A stretch of 64,000 nt of DNA. It comes from Bacilli bacterium. GTDB lineage: Bacteria > Bacillota_I > Bacilli_A > RF39 > UBA660. The stretch covers positions 20,490 through 84,489 of the forward strand of contig CAAGHJ010000014.1 in assembly GCA_900769635.1 (NCBI GenBank), given 5' to 3'. A model generated the notes under the pieces. It worked only from the letters and a program-made list of their open reading frames with translations. It was not told where the DNA came from and did no database searches. Positions 26,071 through 35,833 of this stretch are shown one piece after another; the first letter of the stretch is position 1; each line of letters opens with the position of its first letter. Both the position numbers and the translations under genes were made by a program.

Positions 26071-27177
26071 CTATCTTTTCGCCATCCACTGTTCAAAAGT
26101 CTCTCCACTATCATAAATTTCCTTAGCATAAACCTTACCAACATATCTATAATGCCAAGGTTCATACATATAACCAGTAATATATTCCTTATCCTTAGGA
26201 TATCTCAAAATAAACCCATATTTATAAGAATTACTAATAAGCCAAGAATATTCCATCTCTCCATCCTCAATATAAGAAAAAGTACCATTCAAAATATCAA
26301 CAGCAAGCCCCGTCTGATGTTCACTATATCCCGCTCTTGCCGAATAAGTCTCAGCCTTATCAAACCCATCCATTAATACATACCTATTATACAAATTATT
26401 CTGATAGTCATAACTCCTATAACCACTACCAATAAAAATATTAACTCCCTCTTTCTTAGCATCATCAGCCATAACCTTAAAAGCCTCATAACTATCACTT
26501 CTCATATACTGATTTTTAACACCATAACTAAGACTAACACTAACAAGACCTTCAGGAACAAAACCACTATCAAGCTTATGATACTTATTAACATACACTA
26601 AAATATCATTCGGATTATTAACATCCATTACATTCGTATAATAATCATTATCAAGACCAATATTAACAAAAGTAACATTATCAATAAGCCCATTTTCCGG
26701 ATGCATATTAGCATAATTAATATATCTCTCCAAATAACCACTAATATAATAATTACAATTCATAATCCTACTAAAATTCTCATTATACTTACTACTAAGA
26801 AGATATTCAATATCCTTACTACTACCAACCCTATAAAACAAATTAATATCCCCATCACTGTATCCATTATCCAGAAAAAAATTAACCTCTTTATTAAAAT
26901 TATCCCTCTTAACATAACTAATATTAAGATAATCATCAAGGTAAACACCCTTATACAAATTATTACTAATAGCCCTCTCTAAAGTATCCGAATACCCATT
27001 AACACTCTTTGCCAAATTCCTATCCGTAATATAATTAGCACTCCCCTTTGAGTATCCAATCCCCTCCAAGTAAAATTCACTAAGTTTACCACTATTATAA
27101 ACATAAATATATCCGCCCGTAATACCAATAAGGACCAAAAGCAAAATAAAACATTTCCTAATACTCATATTCTTCAT
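26071..27177 (-). CDS. D-Ala-D-Ala carboxypeptidase, VanY/M15B type
   Basis: A 368-residue membrane-anchored peptidase (helix about 9-28). The C-terminal M15B domain shows SGYRSYDYQNNLY (about 250), the zinc motif SARAGYSEHQTGLAVDI (about 285-300) and YEPWHYRYVG (about 340). Such enzymes trim the terminal D-Ala from peptidoglycan stem peptides. The middle region (about 60-230) is unassigned. The start is set at 27177, behind GGTGATATT. A TATAAT (minus) at 27199-27204 lies downstream of the longer ORF start, arguing against it. Confidence 0.85.
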   Translation of the reverse strand: MKNMSIRKCFILLLVLIGITGGYIYVYNSGKLSEFYLEGIGYSKGSANYITDRNLAKSVNGYSDTLERAISNNLYKGVYLDDYLNISYVKRDNFNKEVNFFLDNGYSDGDINLFYRVGSSKDIEYLLSSKYNENFSRIMNCNYYISGYLERYINYANMHPENGLIDNVTFVNIGLDNDYYTNVMDVNNPNDILVYVNKYHKLDSGFVPEGLVSVSLSYGVKNQYMRSDSYEAFKVMADDAKKEGVNIFIGSGYRSYDYQNNLYNRYVLMDGFDKAETYSARAGYSEHQTGLAVDILNGTFSYIEDGEMEYSWLISNSYKYGFILRYPKDKEYITGYMYEPWHYRYVGKVYAKEIYDSGETFEQWMAKR

Positions 27178-27236
27178 AATATCACCAACCATATAACTAT
27201 TATACACCAAAAAAGCAAATAAAATATACAATTATG

Positions 27237-27265
27237 TTGAAAAAATAAAAAAAGTCCTGTATAAT
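27237..27265 (+). promoter_or_regulatory. Promoter of the ABC exporter operon
   Basis: TTGAAA (27237-27242), 17 bases, TATAAT (27260-27265). Confidence 0.7.
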
Positions 27266-27281
27266 GAAAGCGGTGATAAAA

Positions 27282-28181
27282 ATGTTAAAAGTTGAACACG
27301 TAACCAAAAAATACGGAACCCTAACCGCTGTAAATGATCTAAGCTTTACAGTTGAAGATGGAGAAATATTTGGACTTTTGGGCCTAAACGGGGCCGGTAA
27401 AACTACCACTTTTCGTATGATTCTGGGCCTCATCGATGACTATCAAGGCCAAATAACTATGGACTGTAAAAAGATAGACTATAATGTGACTGATAAAATC
27501 GGCTTCTTAACTGAGGAACGAAGCCTTCTTACCAAATTAACCGTTATAGAACAAATAAAACTATATGGAGTTCTAAAAGGAATGAAAGAAGAAACAATCG
27601 AAAAAGAATTAGATAAACTTCTAAGTAAATTTGGAATTACCGAATATAAAACCAAAAAAATAAAAGAACTATCCAAAGGAAATCAACAAAAAGTACAATT
27701 CATATCAGCAATAATCCATAAGCCCAAACTACTCATATTAGATGAACCATTTTCCGGTTTAGATCCCATAAACGTCGAACTATTTAAAAAAATAATCCTC
27801 GAACTACAAAAAGAAGGAACCAGCATAATATTCTCTTCCCATCGAATGGAACACGTCGAACTATTTTGCGAAAAACTAGTCGTTCTTGTCAAAGGAAAAA
27901 GTGTTCTTGAAGGATATCTAAAAGATATCAAATCCTCTTATAAGAAGAAAAATATCATTGTAAAAGGCGATATAAATAAGGAAGAATTAGAAAAAGAAGC
28001 AGGCGTTGTAAGTATAACTAAGGAAAAAGATACTTACCAAATCAAAATCAAAGACGATAGCTATGTAAGTAAAATATTCCAAAAAATTGCCAAATATCCC
28101 AATATAACGGCCTTCAATGTCGAAGACGCTTCCCTTAATGAAATATTTATCGAGAAAGTAGGTGAAGTGTATGAAAAATAA
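27282..28181 (+). CDS. ABC transporter ATP-binding protein (NatA-like)
   Basis: A 299-residue ATPase. It has Walker A GLNGAGKTTTF (about 38), signature LSKGNQQKV (about 131), Walker B LLILDEPFSGLDP (about 150) and the switch His in SSHRMEH. The C-terminal ~80 residues are a DUF4162-type domain common in Na+/drug-export ABC-2 systems. The start at 27282 is behind GGTGATAAAA. It overlaps the permease gene by 11 bases. Substrate unknown. Confidence 0.9.
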   Translation: MLKVEHVTKKYGTLTAVNDLSFTVEDGEIFGLLGLNGAGKTTTFRMILGLIDDYQGQITMDCKKIDYNVTDKIGFLTEERSLLTKLTVIEQIKLYGVLKGMKEETIEKELDKLLSKFGITEYKTKKIKELSKGNQQKVQFISAIIHKPKLLILDEPFSGLDPINVELFKKIILELQKEGTSIIFSSHRMEHVELFCEKLVVLVKGKSVLEGYLKDIKSSYKKKNIIVKGDINKEELEKEAGVVSITKEKDTYQIKIKDDSYVSKIFQKIAKYPNITAFNVEDASLNEIFIEKVGEVYEK

Positions 28182-29481
28182 ACTAAAATATCTAATCAAA
28201 ATGTCCCTTGATAAAAAAATTAAAACCAAGTGGTTTATAGTAGCCAATGTCATCTTCTTCATAGCTATTGCCGGCCTTGTAAATATAGACAATGTAGTAA
28301 AATTCTTTGGTGGCGATTTTGAAGAAACAACACATATAATGGTCCTTGATGAAGTTGGTGTATATGATACCTTTAGTGCAACCTATAAAAATGCCAGCAA
28401 ATACATAGAAAATCTATCAAACACGAAAATAGAAAAATATACCAAAACCAAAAAAGACGGCGAAAAAGAAGTCGAAGAAGACAATGACAAAATACTACTT
28501 GTCTTAGATAAAGACAAAAACAACTATCTCAAAGTCGATTTAATAAGTTATAACGGTGTTGATGCCTTAACCGAAACCGCCATAACAAGTACATTAAACG
28601 AAGTAAAAGGTTCCCTAGTACTAGATAAATACAATACATCTCCAAAACTATTAGAAGAATTAAACACCAAAGTCGATGTAAATAAAGTAAGATTAGATAA
28701 AAAAGACACCGATAAATATACCGAACAAATAACAGGAGTAGTATTTCCCCTTATAATATTACCATTCTTTATGTTAAGTATGTTCTTAGTAGGTATGATA
28801 GGGGCTGAAGTAAATGAGGAGAAAACCAGCAAAAGTATGGAAATCATAATATCAAACGTATCTCCAAAAGTTCACTTCTTCTCCAAAGTAATAGCCGGAA
28901 ACCTCTTTGTTCTTATTCAAGGAGTATTACTCGTATTCTACGCCCTTGTTGGATTAGTAATAAGAATGCTTATATCAGGACCAAACCTATTAAGCACTAT
29001 TCCAAGTGAAGCGAAAGAAATGGTAAATGTCATAACCCAAAGCGGAATAATGAGTAAAATAGGAATAATCCTACCAACAACCCTTATCCTAATGATATTA
29101 ACCTTTATAGGATATTCACTTCTAGCCGGAATACTCGCATCAATGACTACTAACCAAGAAGATTATCAACAACTCCAGACCCCAATTGTCATAATTTCCC
29201 TTGTCGGATACTATATGTCAATGATGGCTTCTGTCTTTGAAGGATCAATCTTCATAAAAGTAGCTTCCTATGTCCCATTCATATCAGCATTACTTTCTCC
29301 AGTATTACTATTCCTAGGTCAAATAACATATATAGATGTCTTAATATCCCTCGGATTAATGATACTAGTAATATGGCTATTAATAAAATACGGACTAAGA
29401 ATATATAAAGTAGGAATACTAAACTACTCATCATCCAACTTGTGGAAAAAAATGTTCAAAGCCGTAAAAAATAAAGATTAA
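28171..29481 (+). CDS. ABC-2 type permease (NatB/YhaP-like)
   Basis: A 436-residue permease. It has one N-terminal helix (about 24-45), a large extracytoplasmic domain (about 50-185), and five to six C-terminal helices (about 195-425), as in NatB-type exporters. EVNEEKTSKSMEIIISNVSP (about 215) is the typical coupling segment. It is partner to the overlapping ATPase. Export of sodium, lipids or antimicrobials is possible; nothing nearby decides. Confidence 0.85.
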   Translation: MKNKLKYLIKMSLDKKIKTKWFIVANVIFFIAIAGLVNIDNVVKFFGGDFEETTHIMVLDEVGVYDTFSATYKNASKYIENLSNTKIEKYTKTKKDGEKEVEEDNDKILLVLDKDKNNYLKVDLISYNGVDALTETAITSTLNEVKGSLVLDKYNTSPKLLEELNTKVDVNKVRLDKKDTDKYTEQITGVVFPLIILPFFMLSMFLVGMIGAEVNEEKTSKSMEIIISNVSPKVHFFSKVIAGNLFVLIQGVLLVFYALVGLVIRMLISGPNLLSTIPSEAKEMVNVITQSGIMSKIGIILPTTLILMILTFIGYSLLAGILASMTTNQEDYQQLQTPIVIISLVGYYMSMMASVFEGSIFIKVASYVPFISALLSPVLLFLGQITYIDVLISLGLMILVIWLLIKYGLRIYKVGILNYSSSNLWKKMFKAVKNKD

Positions 29482-29485
29482 AAAT

Positions 29486-29518
29486 AAAGTCCTTGACAAT
29501 AGTGTCCAAGGACTTTTT
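29486..29518 (+). terminator. Terminator of the ABC exporter operon
   Basis: AAAGTCCTTG and CAAGGACTTTTT form a 10-bp stem around a short loop. Confidence 0.85.
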
Positions 29519-29567
29519 ACTAATATTATAAGAAATATATACATATATTAATTATGAGGAACAAAAT

Positions 29568-29717
29568 ATGAACAAAATTATAAATAAAATAAGAAGTACC
29601 ATAAGTAAAACAAACGAAGTAGATACAAAAGATTTCTTTACTCCTCGTGAATTAAAACAATTACAGTATCCTACCCCAAAAGAAGAGAGCAAAATAAAGA
29701 TAAAAATCGTAATATAA
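29568..29717 (+). CDS. Small unknown protein (49 aa)
   Basis: A 49-codon frame from ATG with a modest GAGGA site upstream. The product is polar and basic with an Asp/Phe/Pro centre (DTKDFFTPRELKQL) and a Lys/Ile tail (KIKIKIVI). No family is recognised. Codon use is like neighbouring genes. A GCAGTTTTTcAAAAACTGC hairpin (about 29723-29741) follows the stop. Confidence 0.45.
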   Translation: MNKIINKIRSTISKTNEVDTKDFFTPRELKQLQYPTPKEESKIKIKIVI

Positions 29718-29853
29718 CCCTTGCAGTTTTTCAAAAACTGCATAATACGAACTAGATAAGCTCCCCAAAAATAGGCATTTTAAGCCATAATTACCTTACC
29801 AAAAATTTTCAAAATCTCTCTTTCAAAAAAATAAAAAATATAGGAAAAAATGT

Positions 29854-29882
29854 TTGCATTTTTAAAACAAGTGTGCTATAAT
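29854..29882 (+). promoter_or_regulatory. Promoter of typA
   Basis: TTGCAT (29854-29859), 17 bases, TATAAT (29877-29882) with extended TG. Confidence 0.75.
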
Positions 29883-29914
29883 ATGCTAGGTATGCAGAAA
29901 GAAGAGGTAATATT

Positions 29915-31729
29915 ATGGATAACAAAATAAGAAATGTAGCTATCATTGCTCACGTAGACCACGGAAAAACAACGTTTGTCGATAAACTATTACAAAAATC
30001 ACACACATTTAGAGATAACGAAAACGTCGACGAAAGAGCAATGGACTATAACGATATAGAAAAAGAAAGAGGAATAACAATCCTTGCCAAAACAACAGCA
30101 ATAAAATATGACGGATATAAAATAAATATATTAGACACCCCAGGTCACGCTGACTTTGGTGGTGAAGTAGAAAGAATAATGAATATGGTTGACGGAGTAA
30201 TGCTTTTAGTAGATGCTTACGAAGGAACAATGCCTCAAACAAGATTTGTATTAAAAAAAGCCCTCGAAGCTGGCGTAAAACCAATAGTAGTAATAAATAA
30301 AGTAGACAAGCCAACTAGTAGAGTAAACGAAGTATTAGATGAAGTATTAGATTTATTCATTGAGCTTGGAGCCGACGATTCACAATTAGATTTCAAAGTA
30401 TGTTATGTATCAGCTCTAAACGGAACTTGCAGTATGGATCCAGACGTATCTACACAAAGTGAAGACTATGACCAAATATTTAAACTAATAATAGACGAAG
30501 TACCAGCTCCTAAGGTAGATCCTAATGCCCCATTAAAGTTTCAACCCGCTCTTTTAGACTATAACGATTATGTGGGACGTATAGGAATAGGACGCATTAA
30601 AGACGGAAAAATCAAAGTAAATGAAATGGTATCTTGCGTAAGATTAGATGGAAGTATTAAACAATTTAGAGTTCAAAAACTATTCGGATTTATAGGCCTA
30701 AAAAAAGTCGAAATAGAAGAAGCATCTGCCGGTGACATAGTAGCCGTTGCAGGACTTGCCGATATATCAGTAGGGGAGACTATTTGTAACCCTGGTAAGG
30801 AAGAAGCCCTTCCAATTCTTAGAATAGATGAACCAACTCTAAAAATGACTTTTATGACTAACAATTCACCATTTGCAGGTCGGGAAGGAAAATTCATAAC
30901 AGCTTCTAAAATAGAAGAAAGATTAAATAAAGAAACCCAAAAAGATGTAAGTCTCAAAGTAGAAAAAGCCTCAAACGAATCTTGGACAGTATCTGGCCGT
31001 GGTGAACTACACTTAGGTATACTTATAGAAAATATGCGTAGAGAAGGCTTTGAATTACAAATATCAAAACCAGAAGTAATCATAAAAGAAATAGATGGCG
31101 TAAAATGTGAACCCTATGAAGCCTTACAAATTGAAGTTCCCGAAGAATCTGTCGGCCCCGTAATAGAAGCCCTAGGATTACGTGGAGCAACTATGGAAAA
31201 TATGACTAATATAAATAACCTAGTTAGACTAAACTATACCATTCCATCAAGAGGCCTTATCGGTTTCTCTACCGATTTTATGACTATGACAAAAGGATAC
31301 GGTATTCTAAACCATACATTCAGTGAATTTAAACCAGTTGAAAATATAAATATCGGAGAAAGAAAATTAGGTGTTCTCGTATCAATGGACAACGGAAAAG
31401 CTACCGCATACAGTATTGGTAACCTCGAAGATAGAGGAATAATGTTCATTTTACCAGGAACTGAAGTCTACGAAGGAATGATTATAGGAGAATGCAATCG
31501 TGAAAATGATCTTGCCGTAAACCCTGTTAAAGGAAAACAACTAACAAACACTCGTGCATCAGGTTCGGATCACACAGTTGTACTAAAAAGACCACGTCAA
31601 ATTACCCTTGAATATGCCCTTGATTATATAAACAGAGACGAACTCGTAGAAGTAACACCAGAATCCATTCGTCTTAGAAAAGAAGTATTAAATACTGAAG
31701 CAAGAAAGAAAGCAGATAGTAGAAGATAA
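29915..31729 (+). CDS. typA: Ribosome-associated GTPase TypA/BipA
   Basis: A translational GTPase of the EF-G family that binds ribosomes and assists 50S assembly and stress or cold adaptation. 604 residues, full length. G1 IIAHVDHGKTT (about 9-19), G2 ERGITI (about 50), G3 DTPGHADFGGEVER (about 73), G4 NKVDKP (about 127) and G5 SALNG are all present, followed by EF-G-like domains and the BipA-specific C-terminal domain. It stands alone behind its own promoter. Confidence 0.96.
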   Translation: MDNKIRNVAIIAHVDHGKTTFVDKLLQKSHTFRDNENVDERAMDYNDIEKERGITILAKTTAIKYDGYKINILDTPGHADFGGEVERIMNMVDGVMLLVDAYEGTMPQTRFVLKKALEAGVKPIVVINKVDKPTSRVNEVLDEVLDLFIELGADDSQLDFKVCYVSALNGTCSMDPDVSTQSEDYDQIFKLIIDEVPAPKVDPNAPLKFQPALLDYNDYVGRIGIGRIKDGKIKVNEMVSCVRLDGSIKQFRVQKLFGFIGLKKVEIEEASAGDIVAVAGLADISVGETICNPGKEEALPILRIDEPTLKMTFMTNNSPFAGREGKFITASKIEERLNKETQKDVSLKVEKASNESWTVSGRGELHLGILIENMRREGFELQISKPEVIIKEIDGVKCEPYEALQIEVPEESVGPVIEALGLRGATMENMTNINNLVRLNYTIPSRGLIGFSTDFMTMTKGYGILNHTFSEFKPVENINIGERKLGVLVSMDNGKATAYSIGNLEDRGIMFILPGTEVYEGMIIGECNRENDLAVNPVKGKQLTNTRASGSDHTVVLKRPRQITLEYALDYINRDELVEVTPESIRLRKEVLNTEARKKADSRR

Positions 31730-31845
31730 TCTCTTTCTTTTTTAATTTCTATTAAGACCAATATAAATATCAAATCAAAAACTTTTCTAACCCATTTCTC
31801 CTAATCTATGGTATAATAAAATTAACAAATAAAAAACAAGTATTA

Positions 31846-31860
31846 ACCCCTAGTAGGGCC
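31846..31860 (+). repeat. Dispersed CCC..TAGGG mini-palindrome, representative copy
   Basis: A short G+C-rich motif recurs only between genes. One orientation reads ACCCC-nn-TAGGGCCAAAA: here (31846), 36376-36391, 45679-45691, and a looser copy at 41873-41886. The other reads GCCCTATCGGGGG: 7401-7413, 20173-20185, 57006-57018, 58419-58431 and a variant at 61720-61732. Function unknown: protein-binding site, small repeat element or RNA hairpin. Confidence 0.6.
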
Positions 31861-31882
31861 AAAAAGAAAAGGTGGTAATAGT

Positions 31883-33217
31883 ATGAAAATAATGGAAGCA
31901 AAACAAATTCTCGGATTAGATAAAGGACTCACAACCCTTCCTCTGTTAGAAGAAACCTACTCCAAAATAGAGCATAATAGCGAAATAACCGAAGCCTATG
32001 AAACATACAAAAAATACATAACTTCCCTAAGTTACCAAACCGGGGAAGAACTAATAAATAAAATAAGAAAATATATCGAACCCGTCGGAAAAATATCCGA
32101 TAAAGAAATAAAAAGAATATTATTTAACCAAAACAATCTTTTAAATAGAGTCCTTTTAAGCATAACTAATCCCAGTAAAGAAAAAAGCACCCTTAATCTT
32201 TGGGTTGCTTATGACCTTTGCTATACAAAAATAGAAGAAAATACTACCTACATCTTAGACAAAATAATAGATACCTTTATCGAAGAAAACAAGTCCCTAA
32301 TCAATTCAGATTCCCTTGATCAAAGCCTAAATACCCTAAGAGAAAAACAATTCACAAGAGTACTAAAAGGCGAAATATCCCTAACAAATCTAGTTATAAT
32401 AATGACCCTTGAACTAAATAATATCAAACTCACCCTATACACAGAAAAATTAACTGCCATCGAAAAACAAGTAAGAGCATTCGGTCTAAACTCCAAAATC
32501 CAATCAGAACTCAAAGAAAAATACCTCGAAAAATACGTAAGAGACCACATAGATAGAAGTGCCGATTACCAAAAAGAACTAAAAGCCAGCCTTGCTATCA
32601 TTATAAGTACTTGCGACAACCTAAAAATAATATTTGACTATAAAGGAATAAATAACGAAGTATATGAAGAATATAAAGAGGCCCTATTGGCACATCCATC
32701 CATCTCTTCCCTTGAAACATTTTATCAAAAGGCCACATCCAATCTAAACATTGAAGACCTTCCCCTTATAAAATGCCCCAATAAATACTTTGATGAAGTA
32801 GTGGAGACAACACTTAAAGTAGGGGACGTTGTCAAAATAAATAGAGCTGCCTTTCGTGTAACCACCAATATCGAAAGAAACAAAAAAAGCCCTAACAATC
32901 TTGCTCGAGCTAAGAAAAATATAACCGCCTCTATATCTTCACTAAACCCCAAATATATGCCCGAAAACGATAAACACGCCCCATACTGTGCTATTGATAC
33001 CATAATAAAACTATATAACCCATCTATCGAAATCACTAAAAAAGGACCAATATATATATTAACTATATATCACGGTGAAACCAAAACAAAAATTCTTGAA
33101 TTAACATCAAACAACCCCTCTCATCTACTCCTTAGTCTCGATAAACACTACCACGAGGTACCATTAAGCGAAATAGATCAAGAATTTTACCCAACCAGCA
33201 ACTCAAAACAAAGATAA
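31883..33217 (+). CDS. Unidentified 444-residue protein
   Basis: I do not recognise this gene. The protein is soluble, mostly helical and charged up to about residue 300, then mixed. The first ~45 residues (ILGLDKGLTTLPLLEETYSKIE... EAYETYKKY) faintly resemble a degenerate J-like helical unit, but no HPD is present. TATAAT at 31812-31817 and GGTGGTAATAGT precede the ATG; the second Met (residue 4) is also possible. It ends 15 bases before the AddB-like nuclease gene, so the two probably share a transcript. Confidence 0.75.
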   Translation: MKIMEAKQILGLDKGLTTLPLLEETYSKIEHNSEITEAYETYKKYITSLSYQTGEELINKIRKYIEPVGKISDKEIKRILFNQNNLLNRVLLSITNPSKEKSTLNLWVAYDLCYTKIEENTTYILDKIIDTFIEENKSLINSDSLDQSLNTLREKQFTRVLKGEISLTNLVIIMTLELNNIKLTLYTEKLTAIEKQVRAFGLNSKIQSELKEKYLEKYVRDHIDRSADYQKELKASLAIIISTCDNLKIIFDYKGINNEVYEEYKEALLAHPSISSLETFYQKATSNLNIEDLPLIKCPNKYFDEVVETTLKVGDVVKINRAAFRVTTNIERNKKSPNNLARAKKNITASISSLNPKYMPENDKHAPYCAIDTIIKLYNPSIEITKKGPIYILTIYHGETKTKILELTSNNPSHLLLSLDKHYHEVPLSEIDQEFYPTSNSKQR

Positions 33218-33232
33218 CAGAAAGGATAACAA

Positions 33233-35527
33233 ATGAAACCAAAGATAATAATATGCCCAAACGAAACCAAAAACTATAAATTAAAACACACCACCGACTA
33301 TACCCAAAACATAAAATACTTAACTCTAAGTGAAGTATATAAAAGTATCTATTTCACTTATGACCAAAAAGCAGTATATCACATAATGAATAAATACCAT
33401 ATCAAATGCGAAGTTGCCCAAATATACCTAAAAAATCTTCACTATATCGAAGATAAAGACTATCAAAATAACAAATTAAATAAACTAGTTGCCATAAAAA
33501 AAACACTCGAAGCCGAAAAACTACTAATATACGATAAATACTTCCCAAAACTATTACAAGGAAAAGAAATAATAATAGAGGGCTACCCATATCTAACCGA
33601 AGAAGACCATAAACTAATAAATAACTTACAAAAATACACTACAGTAAAAGTAAATGACCCCCAATCCCCAAAATACACTCCAACAACATTATATACATTC
33701 AATACCCCCGAAGACGAATTAGCCTTTGTTGCCACAAATATATGCAAACTAATAAAAGAAGGAACACCACTACAAAACATAATAATAACCAACCTTCCCG
33801 ATAACTATAAAATAAGGATGCAACGCATAATGAACTTTTTCAACATAAAAACAAGTATAACATCAGAAGTAACCCTCTATGATATCCCCGAAGTAAAAAA
33901 ATATCTACAAACCTTTAATCTATCCGATATAAAAGATACCCTTGTCAAAAGCAAAGTAGTAAATATCCTAAACAATTACACTTGGTCCTCTCCCAAAGAA
34001 GTCCAAGAACTCCTTATAAACGATTTCAAAACCACATCATATACTCCCCAAAAATACAAAAATACTATCCAAGTTGTAAACCTAAACACTTACGTTCCCC
34101 AAGATGAAGATCACGTATTTCTTCTTTCCTTCAATACCGACAACATCCCCACCATCCATAAAGATGAGGAATACATAACCGATAATATCGCTTCCAAAGT
34201 AGGGAAGAGTACCACTACAAAATTAAATAAATTAGAAAAAGAAGCCACTATAAATAAAATAAAAAGCATCAAAAATCTAATCATAACAAATAAAAAGAAA
34301 GACGGAACCACCGAATCATACCCATCCGTTCTCACCAGTATCCTTTCCTTAGAAACAAAATATCCAAACGAAGACTATACCTATTCAAATACATATAATA
34401 ACTTAAAACTAGCCAGTAAACTAGACACTTATATAAAATATAGCGAAAAAACAATCGGTCTAATCCCCTTACTATCCCATTATAAAAATATAAACTACCT
34501 AACCTATAACAATACATTTACAAAAGTACCATATCACCAAGATAATCTAACCCTTTCATATACTACAGTGGATACATACAATAAGTGTGCTTTCAGATAC
34601 TACATAAATAATGTCCTCAAGTTAAGCATATACGAGGACACCTTTATGACCTATATCGGATCCCTTTATCATTACGTACTATCCCAAGCCTTTACCGAAA
34701 ACTTTGCCTTTGATAAAGAATACGAAGACTATATCCATAGCCATACCCGCATCTTTACAACCAAAGAACTCCATTTCATAAATAAACTAAAAGATGAGCT
34801 AAAATACATCATAAAAATCATAAACAAACAATACACCTATACAACATTTAATAAAGCCCTATACGAGGAAGAAATAACCATTCCCCTTGCCGAAAACGTA
34901 ACCTTTAAAGGAATAATAGATAAGCTCCTTTATAAAGAAGAAGAGAATGAAACTCTTGTCGCTATCATAGATTACAAAACCGGCAATCTAAAATTAAATC
35001 TCAACAATATCATTTACGGCCTTAGCCTTCAACTTCCCGTATACCTATACTTAACCAAACACGGGACCAAATTAAAAAATCCCCTCATCGTCGGCTTCTA
35101 TCTCCAAAAAATACTCCATAATGAAATTTCCCGTAGTGACAAAAAAACATATCAAGAACTAAAAGAAGAAAGCCTCAAATTAGGAGGATATTCCCTAAAT
35201 AAAGAAAATATATTAGAAAAATTCGACACAAGCTATAATAATAGTAAGGTAGTAGCCTCTCTAAAAACAACCAATAAAGGCTTCTATCACTATTCCAAAG
35301 TATTAAGTGAAGAACAAATAAATAAAATCATAGACATAACTGAACAAAAAATACTTGAAGTCAAAGACAATATCCAAGCCGGTCATTTCCAAATCAATCC
35401 CAAAAAAATAGGAAATAACAATTTAGGATGCGAATATTGCCAGTATAAAGACATCTGTTTTATGCGTCCCGAAGACATAATAAACCTCGAAGAACACACA
35501 AATTTAGATTTTTTAGACCAAAACTAA
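33233..35527 (+). CDS. AddB-like PD-(D/E)xK nuclease with Fe-S cysteines
   Basis: A 764-residue protein. The C-terminal third is a RecB-family nuclease: YTTVDTYNKCAFRYYI (first Cys, about 447), GSLYHYVLS (about 475), GIIDKLL...AIIDYKTGN (about 560-590, motif D and D-x-K), QLPVYLYL, and a terminal CEYCQYKDIC cluster (about 734-743). One upstream plus three terminal cysteines match the [4Fe-4S] staple of AddB. The N-terminal part is shorter than AddB (about 1,160 residues in Bacillus) and shows no Walker A, so helicase activity is doubtful. No addA follows. Best reading: diverged AddB subunit of double-strand-break repair. Confidence 0.72.
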   Translation: MKPKIIICPNETKNYKLKHTTDYTQNIKYLTLSEVYKSIYFTYDQKAVYHIMNKYHIKCEVAQIYLKNLHYIEDKDYQNNKLNKLVAIKKTLEAEKLLIYDKYFPKLLQGKEIIIEGYPYLTEEDHKLINNLQKYTTVKVNDPQSPKYTPTTLYTFNTPEDELAFVATNICKLIKEGTPLQNIIITNLPDNYKIRMQRIMNFFNIKTSITSEVTLYDIPEVKKYLQTFNLSDIKDTLVKSKVVNILNNYTWSSPKEVQELLINDFKTTSYTPQKYKNTIQVVNLNTYVPQDEDHVFLLSFNTDNIPTIHKDEEYITDNIASKVGKSTTTKLNKLEKEATINKIKSIKNLIITNKKKDGTTESYPSVLTSILSLETKYPNEDYTYSNTYNNLKLASKLDTYIKYSEKTIGLIPLLSHYKNINYLTYNNTFTKVPYHQDNLTLSYTTVDTYNKCAFRYYINNVLKLSIYEDTFMTYIGSLYHYVLSQAFTENFAFDKEYEDYIHSHTRIFTTKELHFINKLKDELKYIIKIINKQYTYTTFNKALYEEEITIPLAENVTFKGIIDKLLYKEEENETLVAIIDYKTGNLKLNLNNIIYGLSLQLPVYLYLTKHGTKLKNPLIVGFYLQKILHNEISRSDKKTYQELKEESLKLGGYSLNKENILEKFDTSYNNSKVVASLKTTNKGFYHYSKVLSEEQINKIIDITEQKILEVKDNIQAGHFQINPKKIGNNNLGCEYCQYKDICFMRPEDIINLEEHTNLDFLDQN

Positions 35528-35541
35528 AAAAAATTCAAAAA

Positions 35542-35596
35542 ATTGCTAATTAATACTTGCATTTCTAAAAAAAATATGATATATTTAATTAGCAAT
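35542..35596 (+). promoter_or_regulatory. tRNA operon promoter framed by a 12-bp inverted repeat
   Basis: TTGCAT (35557-35562), 17 bases, TATATT (35580-35585). ATTGCTAATTAA (35542-35553) and its exact complement TTAATTAGCAAT (35585-35596) bracket the promoter, a possible operator pair or hairpin. Confidence 0.6.
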
Positions 35597-35604
35597 GAGC
35601 ATTT

Positions 35605-35681
35605 GGACCCTTAGCTCAGTTGGTTAGAGCACGCGGCTCATAACCGTGCGGTCATAGGTTCGAGTCCTATAGGGTCCACCA
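35605..35681 (+). tRNA. tRNA with CAT anticodon, probably tRNA-Ile2
   Basis: Acceptor GGACCCT/AGGGTCC, D arm AGCTCAGTTGGTTAGAGC, anticodon loop CTCATAA and encoded ACCA. The body resembles known Firmicute tRNA-Ile2 genes, whose CAT wobble C is changed to lysidine by TilS, more than elongator tRNA-Met; it is not initiator (acceptor end paired). The Ile2 call is by resemblance. Confidence 0.85.
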
Positions 35682-35686
35682 TCTAT

Positions 35687-35770
35687 GCGAGTGTGGCGGA
35701 ATTGGCAGACGCGCTAGACTTAGGATCTAGTGGTATATCCGTGGGGGTTCAAGTCCCTTCACTCGCACCA
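35687..35770 (+). tRNA. tRNA-Leu (anticodon TAG)
   Basis: Acceptor GCGAGTG/CACTCGC, anticodon loop CTTAGGA giving TAG, variable arm, and encoded ACCA. It lies 5 bases after the preceding tRNA in one transcript. Confidence 0.95.
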
Positions 35771-35784
35771 TTAAAGATTATTAT

Positions 35785-35808
35785 CCCTTAGCATATAAGG
35801 GTTTTTAT
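35785..35808 (+). terminator. Terminator after the tRNA pair
   Basis: CCCTTA, five-base loop, TAAGGG, TTTTTAT. Confidence 0.8.
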
Positions 35809-35833
35809 TATATAAAAAGAAAGGAAAAAAACT

